This document shows positions 32,422 to 40,577 of a DNA stretch of 45,325 nt, piece by piece (the first letter of the stretch is position 1; each line of letters opens with the position of its first letter). This DNA is from NAT127 sp034717695. Lineage in GTDB: Bacteria; Pseudomonadota; Gammaproteobacteria; Pseudomonadales; Porticoccaceae. Below the pieces are notes generated by a model, which saw nothing but the letters and a program-made list of their open reading frames with translations, was not told the origin of the DNA and did not search any database. Location: positions 1 to 45,325 of the forward strand of contig JAYELS010000017.1 of the NCBI GenBank assembly GCA_034717695.1, given 5' to 3'. The position numbers were made by a program, and so were the translations under genes.

Positions 32422-32934
32422 ATGGTCGACAAACATTCCTACGGCGCCCACCTCTACCCCAAGGCCCACTGCGAAGTGACCGGCGACGCCCTCTCGGGCG
32501 TCGACCGCCTGCTCGCCATCGAGCAGATCAAGCGCACCAAGGCGTTCTACTGCTTCAGCATGGACACCAAGGATTGGGACGGCTACCAGAACGTGTTCAG
32601 CGCCGACGCGGTGCTGGAGGTGCCCTCCCACGGCATGGGGGACCCCGCCGCCCGGGTGGAGGGCGCGGCCGCCATCCGCCGCCACGTGGAGGACGCCGTG
32701 GGCCATGTGGTGACCACCCACGAGTGCCACACCCCCATCATCGACTTCACCTCCGCCACCACCGCCAACGTGGTGTGGGCCATGGAGGACATGCTGCGCT
32801 TCCCCGAGGGCGCGCCGGTGAAAACCCTCCACGGCATGGGCCACTACTTCGAACAGTACCGCCGAGAGGCGGACGGCAGCTGGCGACTGACCCATGTGCG
32901 CCTGGAGCGCCTGCGGCTGGAGGTGGAGCACTGA
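32422..32934 (+). CDS. SnoaL_4-type nuclear transport factor 2 family protein
   Basis: The protein has 170 residues; the ATG follows CGGAG. The sequence LLAIEQIKRTKAFYCFSMDTKDWDGYQNVFSADAVLEVP is typical of SnoaL_4 proteins related to scytalone and bile acid dehydratases. THECHTPIIDF and HGMGHYFEQYRRE supply candidate catalytic His residues. Such proteins are frequent in steroid- and aromatic-degrading proteobacteria. It diverges from the smaller SnoaL-like gene over 196 bases. A dehydratase activity is plausible but unproven. Confidence 0.85.
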   Translation: MVDKHSYGAHLYPKAHCEVTGDALSGVDRLLAIEQIKRTKAFYCFSMDTKDWDGYQNVFSADAVLEVPSHGMGDPAARVEGAAAIRRHVEDAVGHVVTTHECHTPIIDFTSATTANVVWAMEDMLRFPEGAPVKTLHGMGHYFEQYRREADGSWRLTHVRLERLRLEVEH

Positions 32935-33021
32935 CGGCGTCAGCGCTGGGGCGCTGGCATTGGGCGGGGTGATAGTCGCCTTCCCCGCCGACGGACAGCC
33001 ATCGGCTCGCGCCCCGAGTGG

Positions 33022-34344
33022 TCAGCCCGGGATTGCCGGGACGGGCGGCCGGCAACTGTAGACAGGGGCAAAACCGCCCCCGGGGGTGCGGAAATTGGTG
33101 GTCTGCCCCTGGTACAGGCGGGCGGCAACCCACTGCACGGCGCCGTCGTACACATAGTTGCGCAGATCGTATTTGAAGAGGAGGGGCCCCAGGTCGCTCG
33201 ATCCGTGGCGCTCCCCCGGCGGCACCAACGCCTGGGCCACATAGTCCCCCGCCAGGATCTCGCCCCACACCCGCCTGGTGATCTTGTCGCCGCGCCAGGC
33301 GGCCTTGCTGCCATAGCCCGCCGCCGGTTTGAAAAACAATCCCTTGCGGGCGGCCCAGAGGCGGTCGGCGTGGGCGGGATCGACGACTTCGGTGTGGGGG
33401 ATGCCCGCCAGCAGTACCTGCTGTATTGCCCCTGGCACACCCATCGCCGCCAAGGTGTCCGGGTCGGTCAACAGCGCCAGATTGCGCTTGTCCGCGTACA
33501 GGGCGTGGGCCTGGGGGTGGGGTGTCAACACCACCGCATCCGCCAGGTAGGCTTCCCTCAGGGCCGCGCTGGCGGGCTGCTCCAGCAAAAAATCCGTCAG
33601 CCGGTTGTACACCAGGTCGATGGCGAGGCCATCGACCTGGAGGGCACCCCCGTCGAAGCGCAGTTGCTCCGGGGCGGCAATGACCGCGGCGATGCCGTGG
33701 CGCTGGAACACTTCCCTGAACAGCACGAATTCCGGGTAGAGGTATTGCTCGTTGGGGCGCTCATCGACGATGGCCACCGTCGCCAGGGGACGGCGCTGGC
33801 CGCTCAGGCGCCACTCCCGCTGGAACATGGCGACAATGGCTTGATCGAGTGTGCCCTCCGTTCCGGCGGGCACCGCCAGCTGGGTGATGTCCGGGCAGCA
33901 GGCCCGCTGCGCCCGGGCCAGCACGGCGTTCAACAGGGCGCCACCGGCATTGGTGTTGATTTCGATAAGGCCGACGGCATCGGCGCCGATGTGGAAGTCG
34001 TACCCCATGAACACACTTTTGGCGCCCCTCGGATCGTGCTGGACGATGTCGTCGGCGGCGTGGAGCAGATGCTCGCGCCAGGGCGGGGAATTGACCACGC
34101 TCTCCACGGCGTCGATCACCGCCCCCATGCGCCGGAGGTGGGCCTGGGTGACAAACACCGGCTGGGCGGAAAAGAGGTAGGGGCATCGCGTTCGGGTCAA
34201 TTGGTAAAGACCCGGTTCGCCCAGCTCGGCCTCCAGGGCCTGGCTCAGGGCCGTTTCGTCCAGGCTCAGGCAAAAACATTCGCGGTTGAGGGCGGTGAGT
34301 GCCTCGGGGTAATCGCACAGGGCATTGGCGACGCTTTCGGTCAT
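33022..34344 (-). CDS. Circularly permuted ATP-grasp-like protein, unknown function
   Basis: The protein has 440 residues without signal peptide. GLIEINTNAGGALLN (near 125-139) resembles the metal-binding Glu/Asn motif of ATP-grasp ligases. GLFFKPAAGYGSKAAWRGD and YVAQALVPPGER resemble the nucleotide-binding Lys and hinge strands. Their order, with EINTN before the FKP strand, suggests a permuted ATP-grasp fold such as that of glutathionylspermidine-synthase-like enzymes. An ATP-dependent carboxylate-amine or thiol ligase is the likely activity; the substrate is unknown. It is the last same-strand gene after the ars cluster, 119 bases from the thioredoxin-like gene. A link to arsenic or thiol metabolism is an inference from position. 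Confidence 0.68.
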   Translation of the reverse strand: MTESVANALCDYPEALTALNRECFCLSLDETALSQALEAELGEPGLYQLTRTRCPYLFSAQPVFVTQAHLRRMGAVIDAVESVVNSPPWREHLLHAADDIVQHDPRGAKSVFMGYDFHIGADAVGLIEINTNAGGALLNAVLARAQRACCPDITQLAVPAGTEGTLDQAIVAMFQREWRLSGQRRPLATVAIVDERPNEQYLYPEFVLFREVFQRHGIAAVIAAPEQLRFDGGALQVDGLAIDLVYNRLTDFLLEQPASAALREAYLADAVVLTPHPQAHALYADKRNLALLTDPDTLAAMGVPGAIQQVLLAGIPHTEVVDPAHADRLWAARKGLFFKPAAGYGSKAAWRGDKITRRVWGEILAGDYVAQALVPPGERHGSSDLGPLLFKYDLRNYVYDGAVQWVAARLYQGQTTNFRTPGGGFAPVYSCRPPVPAIPG

Positions 34345-34463
34345 CGTCGGGTTTCCGTGGTGCTCAGTGGCTCGGCGGGTTGCTGGCGCAGCCGTTTGGC
34401 CTGTTGTTCAAGGGGGCCAGCAACGGGCCCATGGCTGGCTCCGCTGGGCGAGCCGCGAAGCAC

Positions 34464-34694
34464 TCAGCGCAAAAGGCCCTTGATTTCCTCGGCGCTCGAC
34501 ACCTTGCCCTCAATGACAATCTCGCCATCGACCGCCAGGGCTGGCGTGCGCATTATCCCTGCGTCGATGATGGCGTTGGTGTCGGTAATTTTTTCCACGT
34601 CGTAGGATTTGTCCAGGGCCCGGGCGGCGGCCTCGGCGTTGGCGGTGAGCTGTTTGCATTTGGCGCAGCCACTGCCGTAGATGGTGAATTTCAT
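34464..34694 (-). CDS. Small CxxC thioredoxin-like protein
   Basis: The protein has 76 residues; the ATG at 34694 follows AGGAGG. It has a thioredoxin fold with GSGCAKCKQL (CAKC active site) and cis-Pro region RTPALAVDGE, typical of the redox-active disulfide protein 2 family. These minimal thioredoxins are commonly encoded beside ArsP/DUF318 permeases, as here, 31 bases after the permease stop. It probably reduces a disulfide or binds metalloid for the permease. Confidence 0.9.
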   Translation of the reverse strand: MKFTIYGSGCAKCKQLTANAEAAARALDKSYDVEKITDTNAIIDAGIMRTPALAVDGEIVIEGKVSSAEEIKGLLR

Positions 34695-34725
34695 GGTGCT
34701 TGCCTCCTGGGTTGGGGTGAGAGAA

Positions 34726-36042
34726 TCAATACCAGTTGCCGTAAACGTAGCCGGTGGCGGTCGCCATCACCACCACCAGGGCGCAGTACACCAGGGTCTT
34801 CTCGGTGCCGAGAACGGTGCGAATCACCAGCATGTTGGGCAGCGACAGGGCGGGCCCGGCCAGCAGCAGCGCCAGGGCGGGGCCCTTGCCCATGCCGGCG
34901 CCCATCAGCGCATCGACGATGGGCACCTCGGTGAGGGTGGAGAAATACATCAGTGCCCCGAGCACGGCGGCGATGGCGGTGGAGAGGAACGAATTGTCGC
35001 CAACGGCGGCGGATACCCACTCGGAGGGAATCAATCCCTCGTGGCCGGGGCGGCCCAGGGCGAAGCCTGCCACGAATACGCCGGCCAGCAGCAGGGGCAG
35101 GATCTGCCTGGCGAAATCCCAGCTCTGAGCCGCCCACTCCCGATCCTGGTCCCGGCTCAGGGCGATCAGCATCAGCCCGGCGATGCCGAGGGCAAAGGGC
35201 AGTTCATGATTGCCTGGAAACAACAGCGCGGCGACCACCAGCACCACGGCCAGGATGGCCAGCTGCAGCGGCGGCCACTGCCAGCGCCAGACCAGCAGCA
35301 GGGCCAGGGCGGCGGCCAGCGTGGCGGTAATGGTCCACTTCCAGTTGTAGACGATCATCCACCACGGGGTTTCCGCGGGGGCCCAGTTGGCAAACACGAG
35401 GATCGCCATCATCAGGGCAAAGAACCCGGCCACGAGGCCGACGGGTTTGTCCGCCTCGCCGGCGGCAAAGCCGCGGCCGTTGGCGGTGGCGCGGGCGGCT
35501 TCTTCCTTGCGGTAAATCAGGTGCATGATCAGGCCGATCACCACCGAGAAGGCGATGGCGCCGAGGGCGCGGGCGATGCCCATCTCGGCCCCGAGCACCT
35601 TGGCGGTGATGACGATGGCCATGATGTTGATGGCGGGGCCGGAGTAGAGAAAGGCAATGGCCGCCCCGAGCCCCGCGCCGCGCCTGTAGATGCCGCCGAA
35701 CAGCGGCAGCACGGTGCAGGAGCACACCGCCAGCAGGGTTCCCGACACCGAGGCAACCCCCAGCGCCACCGGCTTTGACGCCTGTGGCCCCAGGTGGCGC
35801 ATCACCGAGCCCTGGCTGATATACACCGCCATGGCGCCGGCGATCAGGAACGCGGGCAGCAGGCACAGGATGACGTGCTCGCGGGCGTACCAGTTGGTGA
35901 GGCGCACCGCCTCCAGCACGGCGTTGTCGAAACGTTCGGTACCGGCGGGGACAAAATAGATCACGAGGAAAATGGCGAGGATGGCCAGCAACAGCCTGGC
36001 CTCCCGGGGATTGCCCTGATAGAGGGCTTTCAGGGTACTCAT
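34726..36042 (-). CDS. arsP: ArsP/DUF318-type permease, putative organoarsenical efflux
   Basis: The protein has 438 residues with about ten transmembrane helices. AVCSCTVLPLFGGIYRRGAGLGAAIAFLYSGPAIN is the conserved cysteine-bearing permease motif, and a second half-repeat has FSTLTEVPIVDALMGAGMGKGPALALLLAGPALSLPN. Characterised ArsP proteins export trivalent organoarsenicals. The start ATG 36042 precedes MSTLKALYQGNPREARLL; an upstream extension has no family match. It is followed by the thioredoxin-like gene and lies 51 bases after arsJ in the ars cluster. Confidence 0.85.
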   Translation of the reverse strand: MSTLKALYQGNPREARLLLAILAIFLVIYFVPAGTERFDNAVLEAVRLTNWYAREHVILCLLPAFLIAGAMAVYISQGSVMRHLGPQASKPVALGVASVSGTLLAVCSCTVLPLFGGIYRRGAGLGAAIAFLYSGPAINIMAIVITAKVLGAEMGIARALGAIAFSVVIGLIMHLIYRKEEAARATANGRGFAAGEADKPVGLVAGFFALMMAILVFANWAPAETPWWMIVYNWKWTITATLAAALALLLVWRWQWPPLQLAILAVVLVVAALLFPGNHELPFALGIAGLMLIALSRDQDREWAAQSWDFARQILPLLLAGVFVAGFALGRPGHEGLIPSEWVSAAVGDNSFLSTAIAAVLGALMYFSTLTEVPIVDALMGAGMGKGPALALLLAGPALSLPNMLVIRTVLGTEKTLVYCALVVVMATATGYVYGNWY

Positions 36043-36093
36043 GATTGGGCGTTTCTCCCCGGCGTGGTGTTGTGTCAGCCAATGTAGTGGCAA

Positions 36094-37317
36094 TCATGCA
36101 TTGGCGGTATTGATTCGGGGCAGCCAAAGTGAAATGACCGCCGCCGCCAGTAACAGGGCGCTGGAAATCCACAGGCAGGCCTCGAGCCCCGCCACCTGGA
36201 ACACCCAACCCGACAGCAGGGTGCCCAGCAGCCGTCCCAGGGCGTTGGCCATGTAGTAAAAGCCGACATCCAGGGATACACCGTCGCTGCTGGCGTAGCT
36301 GACGATCAAATAGCTGTGCAGGGAGGAGTTCACCGCGAACACCGCGCCGAACAGCAGCAGCCCCCCCACCAGGGCAATCGCCGGCTGGTTGCCGACCGCC
36401 AGGGCGATGGCGATCAATGCCGGCAGCAGGGCGAGAGCGGCTGCCCAGCGAAGGGCGCCGCGGCCATCCGGCGCTGTGCCTCCGCGCCCACCGGTGATGC
36501 GGGGCGCCACCGCCTGCACCGCCCCGTAGCCGATCACCCAGAGGGCGAGAAAGCCGCCGGTCTGGCCGTGATTCCAGCCGAGGGTCTGGGACAGGTACAC
36601 CGGCAGTGCCACCACGAACCACACATCCCGCGCCGCGAACAGAAACAGCCGGGCGGCGGAGAGGATATTGATGGCGCGGCTCTTCGAAAAAATATCGCGG
36701 AACTTCGGCTTGTTTTTCGCCCGGCCCAGCTCCCGTTGCAGCAGCACCAGGCTGGCCAGCCACACCAGGGCCAGGCCCGCCGCCATGGCCAGCACCGCGC
36801 CGCGAAAACCCAGCCACATCAACAGCGCGCCACCCAGGAAGAAGCCAGCGCCCTTGAGGGCGTTCTTCGAGCCGGTGAGGAGAGCCACCCATTTGTACAG
36901 GGTGCCCTGGGCGGCCTCGGGCACCAGCAGCTTGATGGTGCTTTTCGCCGACATCTTGTTGAGGTCCTTGGCGACGCCGGACAGCGCCTGGGCCGCCATC
37001 ACCCAGGGCACGGTGAGCACGGCCGCCGGCACCAGCAGCATCCCCAGGGCCACCACCTGCAGGCCGAGGCCGATATTCATGGTGCGGTTGAGCCCCAGGT
37101 GCGCCCCCAGCCAGCCCCCCACCAGATTGGTGATCACCCCGAAAATCTCGTAGAACAGAAACAGCAGGGCAATCTCCAGGGGGCTGTAGCCAAGGCCGTG
37201 GAAATGCAGCACCACCAGCATCCGCAGGGCGCCGTCGGTGAGGGTGAAGGCCCAGTAGTTGGCGGTGATAAGCAGGTATTGCCTGGTGGTGGGGCTCATT
37301 GGGTATTGTGCGGGCAT
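36094..37317 (-). CDS. arsJ: ArsJ, MFS exporter of 1-arseno-3-phosphoglycerate
   Basis: The protein has 407 residues; the ATG at 37317 follows GAGG. It is an MFS-type membrane protein with RQYLLITANYWAFTLTDGALRMLVVLHFHGLGY at the N-terminus and NKMSAKSTIKLLVP, characteristic of ArsJ. It works with the neighbouring GAPDH: the dehydrogenase forms unstable 1-arseno-3-phosphoglycerate from arsenate, and ArsJ exports it. The two genes are adjacent on the same strand but are separated by 180 bases carrying a heptamer repeat. Confidence 0.92.
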   Translation of the reverse strand: MPAQYPMSPTTRQYLLITANYWAFTLTDGALRMLVVLHFHGLGYSPLEIALLFLFYEIFGVITNLVGGWLGAHLGLNRTMNIGLGLQVVALGMLLVPAAVLTVPWVMAAQALSGVAKDLNKMSAKSTIKLLVPEAAQGTLYKWVALLTGSKNALKGAGFFLGGALLMWLGFRGAVLAMAAGLALVWLASLVLLQRELGRAKNKPKFRDIFSKSRAINILSAARLFLFAARDVWFVVALPVYLSQTLGWNHGQTGGFLALWVIGYGAVQAVAPRITGGRGGTAPDGRGALRWAAALALLPALIAIALAVGNQPAIALVGGLLLFGAVFAVNSSLHSYLIVSYASSDGVSLDVGFYYMANALGRLLGTLLSGWVFQVAGLEACLWISSALLLAAAVISLWLPRINTANA

Positions 37318-37342
37318 GGTGACCTCGGGTTTGTCCGGGCAG

Positions 37343-37478
37343 GTCTGACGTCTGAGGGCCTGCCCCGCGACCATCGGGAGTGTTGTGGGCACGCTTGATG
37401 TCTGACGCAAAAACAAAGCGGGTTCTAGCCGTGAATCCCTACATCTTGGCGTCAGACGTCCGACGTCAGACGTCCGAC
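37343..37478. repeat. GTCNGAC heptamer arrays in facing arms between GAPDH and arsJ
   Basis: The right arm (37451-37478) is four 7-bp units alternating GTCAGAC and GTCCGAC. Facing units GTCTGAC occur at 37343-37355 and near 37397-37408. The arms can pair across a loop of about 40 bases (TGTCTGACGC with GCGTCAGACG). The same unit family occurs at 40436-40577. Confidence 0.92.
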
Positions 37479-37497
37479 CCATAGATCAAATCTCCTA

Positions 37498-38499
37498 TCA
37501 CCACGTCCCCACCTTGATCGCCAGCTCCGCCGTGCGGTTGGCATACCCCCACTCATTGTCATACCAGGCGTAGATCTTCACCTGGGTGCCATTCACCACC
37601 ATCGTCGACAGGGCATCGATGATGCTGGAGCGGGGGTCGGTGCGGTAGTCGATGGACACCAGGGGCCGTTCATCGTAGCCGAGGATGCCCTTCAGTTGCC
37701 CTTCGGCGGCGGCCTTCAGCAGCCCGTTCACTTCCTCCGCCGTGGTGGCGCGGCCCACCTCGAACACGCAGTCGGTGAGGGAGGCATTGGCCAGGGGCAC
37801 CCGCACCGCATGGCCGTTCAGCTTGCCCCTGAGCTCGGGGAAGATGTGGGCAATGGCAGTGGCGGAGCCTGTGGTGGTGGGGATCAGGCTTTCGCCGCAG
37901 GCCCGGGCGCGACGCAAATCCTTGTGGGGCGCGTCGAGGATTGTCTGGGTGTTGGTGATGGAGTGGATGGTGGTCATGGAGCCGTGGACGATGCCGAGGG
38001 TCTCGTGGATCACCTTCACCACCGGCGCCAGGCAGTTGGTGGTGCAGGAGGCGGCGGTGACGATGGGGTGCCTGGCCGGATCGTAGAGATGGTCGTTGAC
38101 CCCCATCACCACGTTGAGCACCCCGTCCTCCTTCACCGGCGCGGTGACCACCACGCGCCTGACCCCCTGGTCCAGATAGGCTTGCAGCACCGCTTGGGTT
38201 TTCATCTTGCCGGAGGCCTCGATGACGACGTCGCAGCCGGACCAGTCGGTGTCGGCGATGGCCCCGTTGCGGCTCACCGCAATCCGCTGCTCGCCGACGG
38301 TGAGGGTCTCCCCCTCCGCTGTCGCTTCATGGCGCCAGCGGCCGTGGACGGAATCGAAATTCAGCAGGTGGGCCAGGGTGGCGGCGTCCCCTGCCGGATC
38401 GTTGATCCTGACAATCCGGATGTCGGGCTGCTCGAACAGCACCCGCAGGGTCAGGCGCCCCATGCGGCCGAAACCGTTGATGCCTATCTTGAGGGTCAT
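37498..38499 (-). CDS. ArsJ-associated glyceraldehyde-3-phosphate dehydrogenase
   Basis: The protein has 333 residues; the ATG at 38499 follows AAGGAG. NAD-binding INGFGRMGR, the catalytic Cys in AASCTTNCLAP and the active-site His in TTIHSIT are present. In ars operons this GAPDH uses arsenate in place of phosphate to make 1-arseno-3-phosphoglycerate, which ArsJ then exports. Placement between acr3 and arsJ makes this role more likely than central glycolysis. It starts 20 bases after the acr3 region and shares its strand. Confidence 0.93.
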   Translation of the reverse strand: MTLKIGINGFGRMGRLTLRVLFEQPDIRIVRINDPAGDAATLAHLLNFDSVHGRWRHEATAEGETLTVGEQRIAVSRNGAIADTDWSGCDVVIEASGKMKTQAVLQAYLDQGVRRVVVTAPVKEDGVLNVVMGVNDHLYDPARHPIVTAASCTTNCLAPVVKVIHETLGIVHGSMTTIHSITNTQTILDAPHKDLRRARACGESLIPTTTGSATAIAHIFPELRGKLNGHAVRVPLANASLTDCVFEVGRATTAEEVNGLLKAAAEGQLKGILGYDERPLVSIDYRTDPRSSIIDALSTMVVNGTQVKIYAWYDNEWGYANRTAELAIKVGTW

Positions 38500-38519
38500 G
38501 GTAGTTCTCCTTGCATTGT

Positions 38520-39539
38520 TCAAGCGGGAAACCAGTGGCGGGTGCGGTTGGCGATGGCCACCAGGGACAGCATCACCGGCACCTCCACCAGCACCCCCAC
38601 CACTGTGGCGAGGGCAGCGCCGGAGTGCAGGCCGAACAGGGAAATGGCCACCGCCACCGCCAGTTCAAAAAAATTCGATGTGCCGATCAAGCAGGCCGGC
38701 GCCGCGACGTTGTGGGGCAGACGCAGCCAGTGGGCGGCGGCGTAGGCGATGGCGAAGATGCCGTAGGTCTGGATCAGCAGCGGCACGGCGATCAGGCCGA
38801 TGGTCTCGGGCTGGTGGAGGATGGTCCGGGCCTGGAATCCGAACAGCAGCACCACCGTGGCCAACAGGCCCAGCACCGACCAGGGCTTCAGGCGGCGCAG
38901 CAGGGCGTCGAGGCGCGCGCCATCCCCGGCCCGCTCCAGGTGCTGGCGGGTGACAACCCCGGCCGCCAGGGGCAGCACCACATACAGCAGCGTGGACAGC
39001 AGCAGGGTTTGCCAGGGCACATGGATGTCGCTGACCCCGAGCAGAAACGCCGCGATGGGGGCGAAGGCGAACACCATCACGATATCGTTGATGGACACCT
39101 GCACCAGGGTGTAGTTGGGGTCGCCCCGGGTGAGCTGGCTCCACACGAACACCATGGCGGTGCAGGGGGCCACCCCGAGGAGGATCATGCCGGCGATATA
39201 TTCCCCGGCGCTCGCCGGGTCGACCCAGTCGGCAAAGATCACCCTGAAGAACAGCCAGCCGAGGGCCGCCATGGTGAAGGGCTTGATCAGCCAGTTGATG
39301 GCGAGGGTGAGGAACAGCCCCCTGGGCCTTTTGCCCACATCCCGCACCGCACGAAAGTCGATCTGCACCATCATCGGGTAGATCATGATCCAGATGAGCA
39401 CCGCCACCGCCAGGTTGACGTGGGCGTATTCGAGGGTGGCAATGAGGCCGAAGAGCCCGGGGAAGAGGTTGCCGAGCACCACCCCGGCGGCGATACCGAG
39501 GGCCACCCACAGGGAGAGATAGCGTTCGAACGGGCCCAT
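38520..39539 (-). CDS. acr3: ACR3-type arsenite efflux permease
   Basis: The protein has 339 residues with about ten transmembrane helices. GVAPCTAMVFVWSQLTRGDPNYTLVQVSINDIVM contains the Cys essential for arsenite transport in ACR3. It exports As(III) from the cytoplasm. Its ATG shares one base with the arsC stop (TGATG), so they are translationally coupled. It is the third gene of the arsR-arsC-acr3-GAPDH unit. Ordinary ArsB is a different family and is not present. Confidence 0.93.
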   Translation of the reverse strand: MGPFERYLSLWVALGIAAGVVLGNLFPGLFGLIATLEYAHVNLAVAVLIWIMIYPMMVQIDFRAVRDVGKRPRGLFLTLAINWLIKPFTMAALGWLFFRVIFADWVDPASAGEYIAGMILLGVAPCTAMVFVWSQLTRGDPNYTLVQVSINDIVMVFAFAPIAAFLLGVSDIHVPWQTLLLSTLLYVVLPLAAGVVTRQHLERAGDGARLDALLRRLKPWSVLGLLATVVLLFGFQARTILHQPETIGLIAVPLLIQTYGIFAIAYAAAHWLRLPHNVAAPACLIGTSNFFELAVAVAISLFGLHSGAALATVVGVLVEVPVMLSLVAIANRTRHWFPA

Positions 39540-40030
39540 CAGTGGTCGGCTCCGGGGGTGTTGGCGATCTGGTCAAGGGCGGCGGCGAGGCCGCCCCGGT
39601 CGAGGGTCTCGGGGTGGCGGGCCGCCAGGGCGTCGAGGCGCTGTTCGAGCAGGGCGATCACCGTGTCGAAGGCGCGGGCCACCTCGGCCGCGCTGCCGGT
39701 CATCCGGGATGGGTCCGGCAGACCCCAGTGGCCCCGGGCGGCGGCGCCGAGCCACAGCGGGCAGGCCTCCCCGGCGGCCTGGTCGCAGACGGTGATTACC
39801 GCATCGGGGGCGAAGTCCCGCACCCCGTCGAGCCCCTTGCTGGCGAGGCCCCGGCAGTCGTAGCCGTGGCGCGCCAGGTGCGGGCCCGTGAGGGGATGGA
39901 CCCGCCCCGCCGGCTCGCTGCCGGCGCTCGCCACCTGCCAGCGATCGCCGTGGCGCTGGCGGGCGATGGCCTCCGCCAGCTGGCTGCGGCAGGCGTTGTG
40001 GGTGCACAGAAACAGGATCTTCACCGCCAT
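39539..40030 (-). CDS. arsC: Arsenate reductase, low-molecular-weight phosphatase type
   Basis: The protein has 163 residues. The active-site loop CTHNACRSQ (Cys9, Arg15) is the CX5R loop of thioredoxin-coupled ArsC. A second cysteine pair in VCDQAAGEACPLW gives the disulfide relay. It reduces As(V) to As(III) for export by ACR3. It is preceded by arsR with one-base overlap (TGATG). A C-terminal extension after ALLEQRLDALAARHPETL is slightly longer than usual. Grx-type ArsC is excluded by the CX5R motif. Confidence 0.93.
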   Translation of the reverse strand: MAVKILFLCTHNACRSQLAEAIARQRHGDRWQVASAGSEPAGRVHPLTGPHLARHGYDCRGLASKGLDGVRDFAPDAVITVCDQAAGEACPLWLGAAARGHWGLPDPSRMTGSAAEVARAFDTVIALLEQRLDALAARHPETLDRGGLAAALDQIANTPGADH

Positions 40031-40374
40031 CAGCAGCAGGCCCGGGCCCGCGCCGGGCGGTCCCCCATCCGGCACAGGTTGGCGATGTTGGCGGCGACGA
40101 AGTCCGGGTTGGCGTCGAGGGTGGCGGCCAGCACCGCCCGCGCCCAGGGGGGCAGGGCGGGGTCGAGGCGGTAGAACACCCACTGCCCCTGGCGGCGATC
40201 CTGGAGAACCCCCCCCTGGCGCAGCTGGGCCAGGTGGCGGGAGATCTTCGGCTGGCTCTCGCCGAGGGCGGCGGTGAGCTCGCAGACGCACAGTTCCTCC
40301 TCCCGGAGGATCAGCAGCAGGCAGCGGAGGCGGGTGTCGTCGGCCAGGGCCTTGTAGAAGGGGATGGGTTCCAT
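40030..40374 (-). CDS. arsR: ArsR-family arsenic-responsive repressor
   Basis: The protein has 114 residues with a winged helix-turn-helix (ELTAALGESQPKISRHLAQLRQGG). The metalloid-binding ELCVCEL motif has Cys29 and Cys31 with a further Cys18. The extreme C-terminus ends RACC, a vicinal pair that may add thiols. It should repress the ars operon until As(III) binds. It is the first gene; a consensus promoter lies just upstream and the next gene overlaps by one base. Confidence 0.93.
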   Translation of the reverse strand: MEPIPFYKALADDTRLRCLLLILREEELCVCELTAALGESQPKISRHLAQLRQGGVLQDRRQGQWVFYRLDPALPPWARAVLAATLDANPDFVAANIANLCRMGDRPARARACC

Positions 40375-40401
40375 GGGTAGGCTCGTTTGAGTATGCGGGA
40401 A

Positions 40402-40429
40402 ATCATATATATGGAGATTCGTATGTCAA
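40402..40429 (-). promoter_or_regulatory. ars operon promoter with embedded palindrome
   Basis: On the minus strand, TTGACA (40429-40424) and TATGAT (40407-40402) are 16 bases apart, near consensus, 28 bases upstream of the arsR start. The palindrome CATATATATG (40404-40413) overlaps the -10 and is a likely part of the ArsR operator. Confidence 0.75.
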
Positions 40430-40435
40430 TGGGTG

Positions 40436-40577
40436 GTCTGACGTCTGACGCAGGACGTCTGACGCAAAAGCCCTCTGACGTTGCACCCAGCCCGATTGCG
40501 GGCCTGGCGAATGATAAGGAATCCGCCGTCAAAGCCGGATCTTCCTGGCGTCAGATGTCAGACGTCCAGCGTCAGAT
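40436..40577. repeat. GTCTGAC heptamer arrays in facing arms between arsR and merR
   Basis: The left arm (40436-40463) has four 7-bp units (GTCTGAC, GTCTGAC, GCAGGAC, GTCTGAC). The right arm (40550-40577) has four facing units (GTCAGAT, GTCAGAC, GTCCAGC, GTCAGAT), 86 bases apart. The right arm overlaps the 3' end of the merR gene and supplies its last codons and stop. The unit sequence matches the array at 37343-37478. Confidence 0.92.

Noticed and set aside
40461..40472. GACGCAAAAGCC, resembling the c-di-GMP-I riboswitch core
   Set aside because: No GGCAAA segment or GAAA-capped stem lies upstream, and the sequence is explained by the GTCTGAC heptamer array.
37343..40577. Heptamer arrays considered as CRISPR
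   Set aside because: Units are 7 bp with no spacers of regular length, and there are no cas genes.
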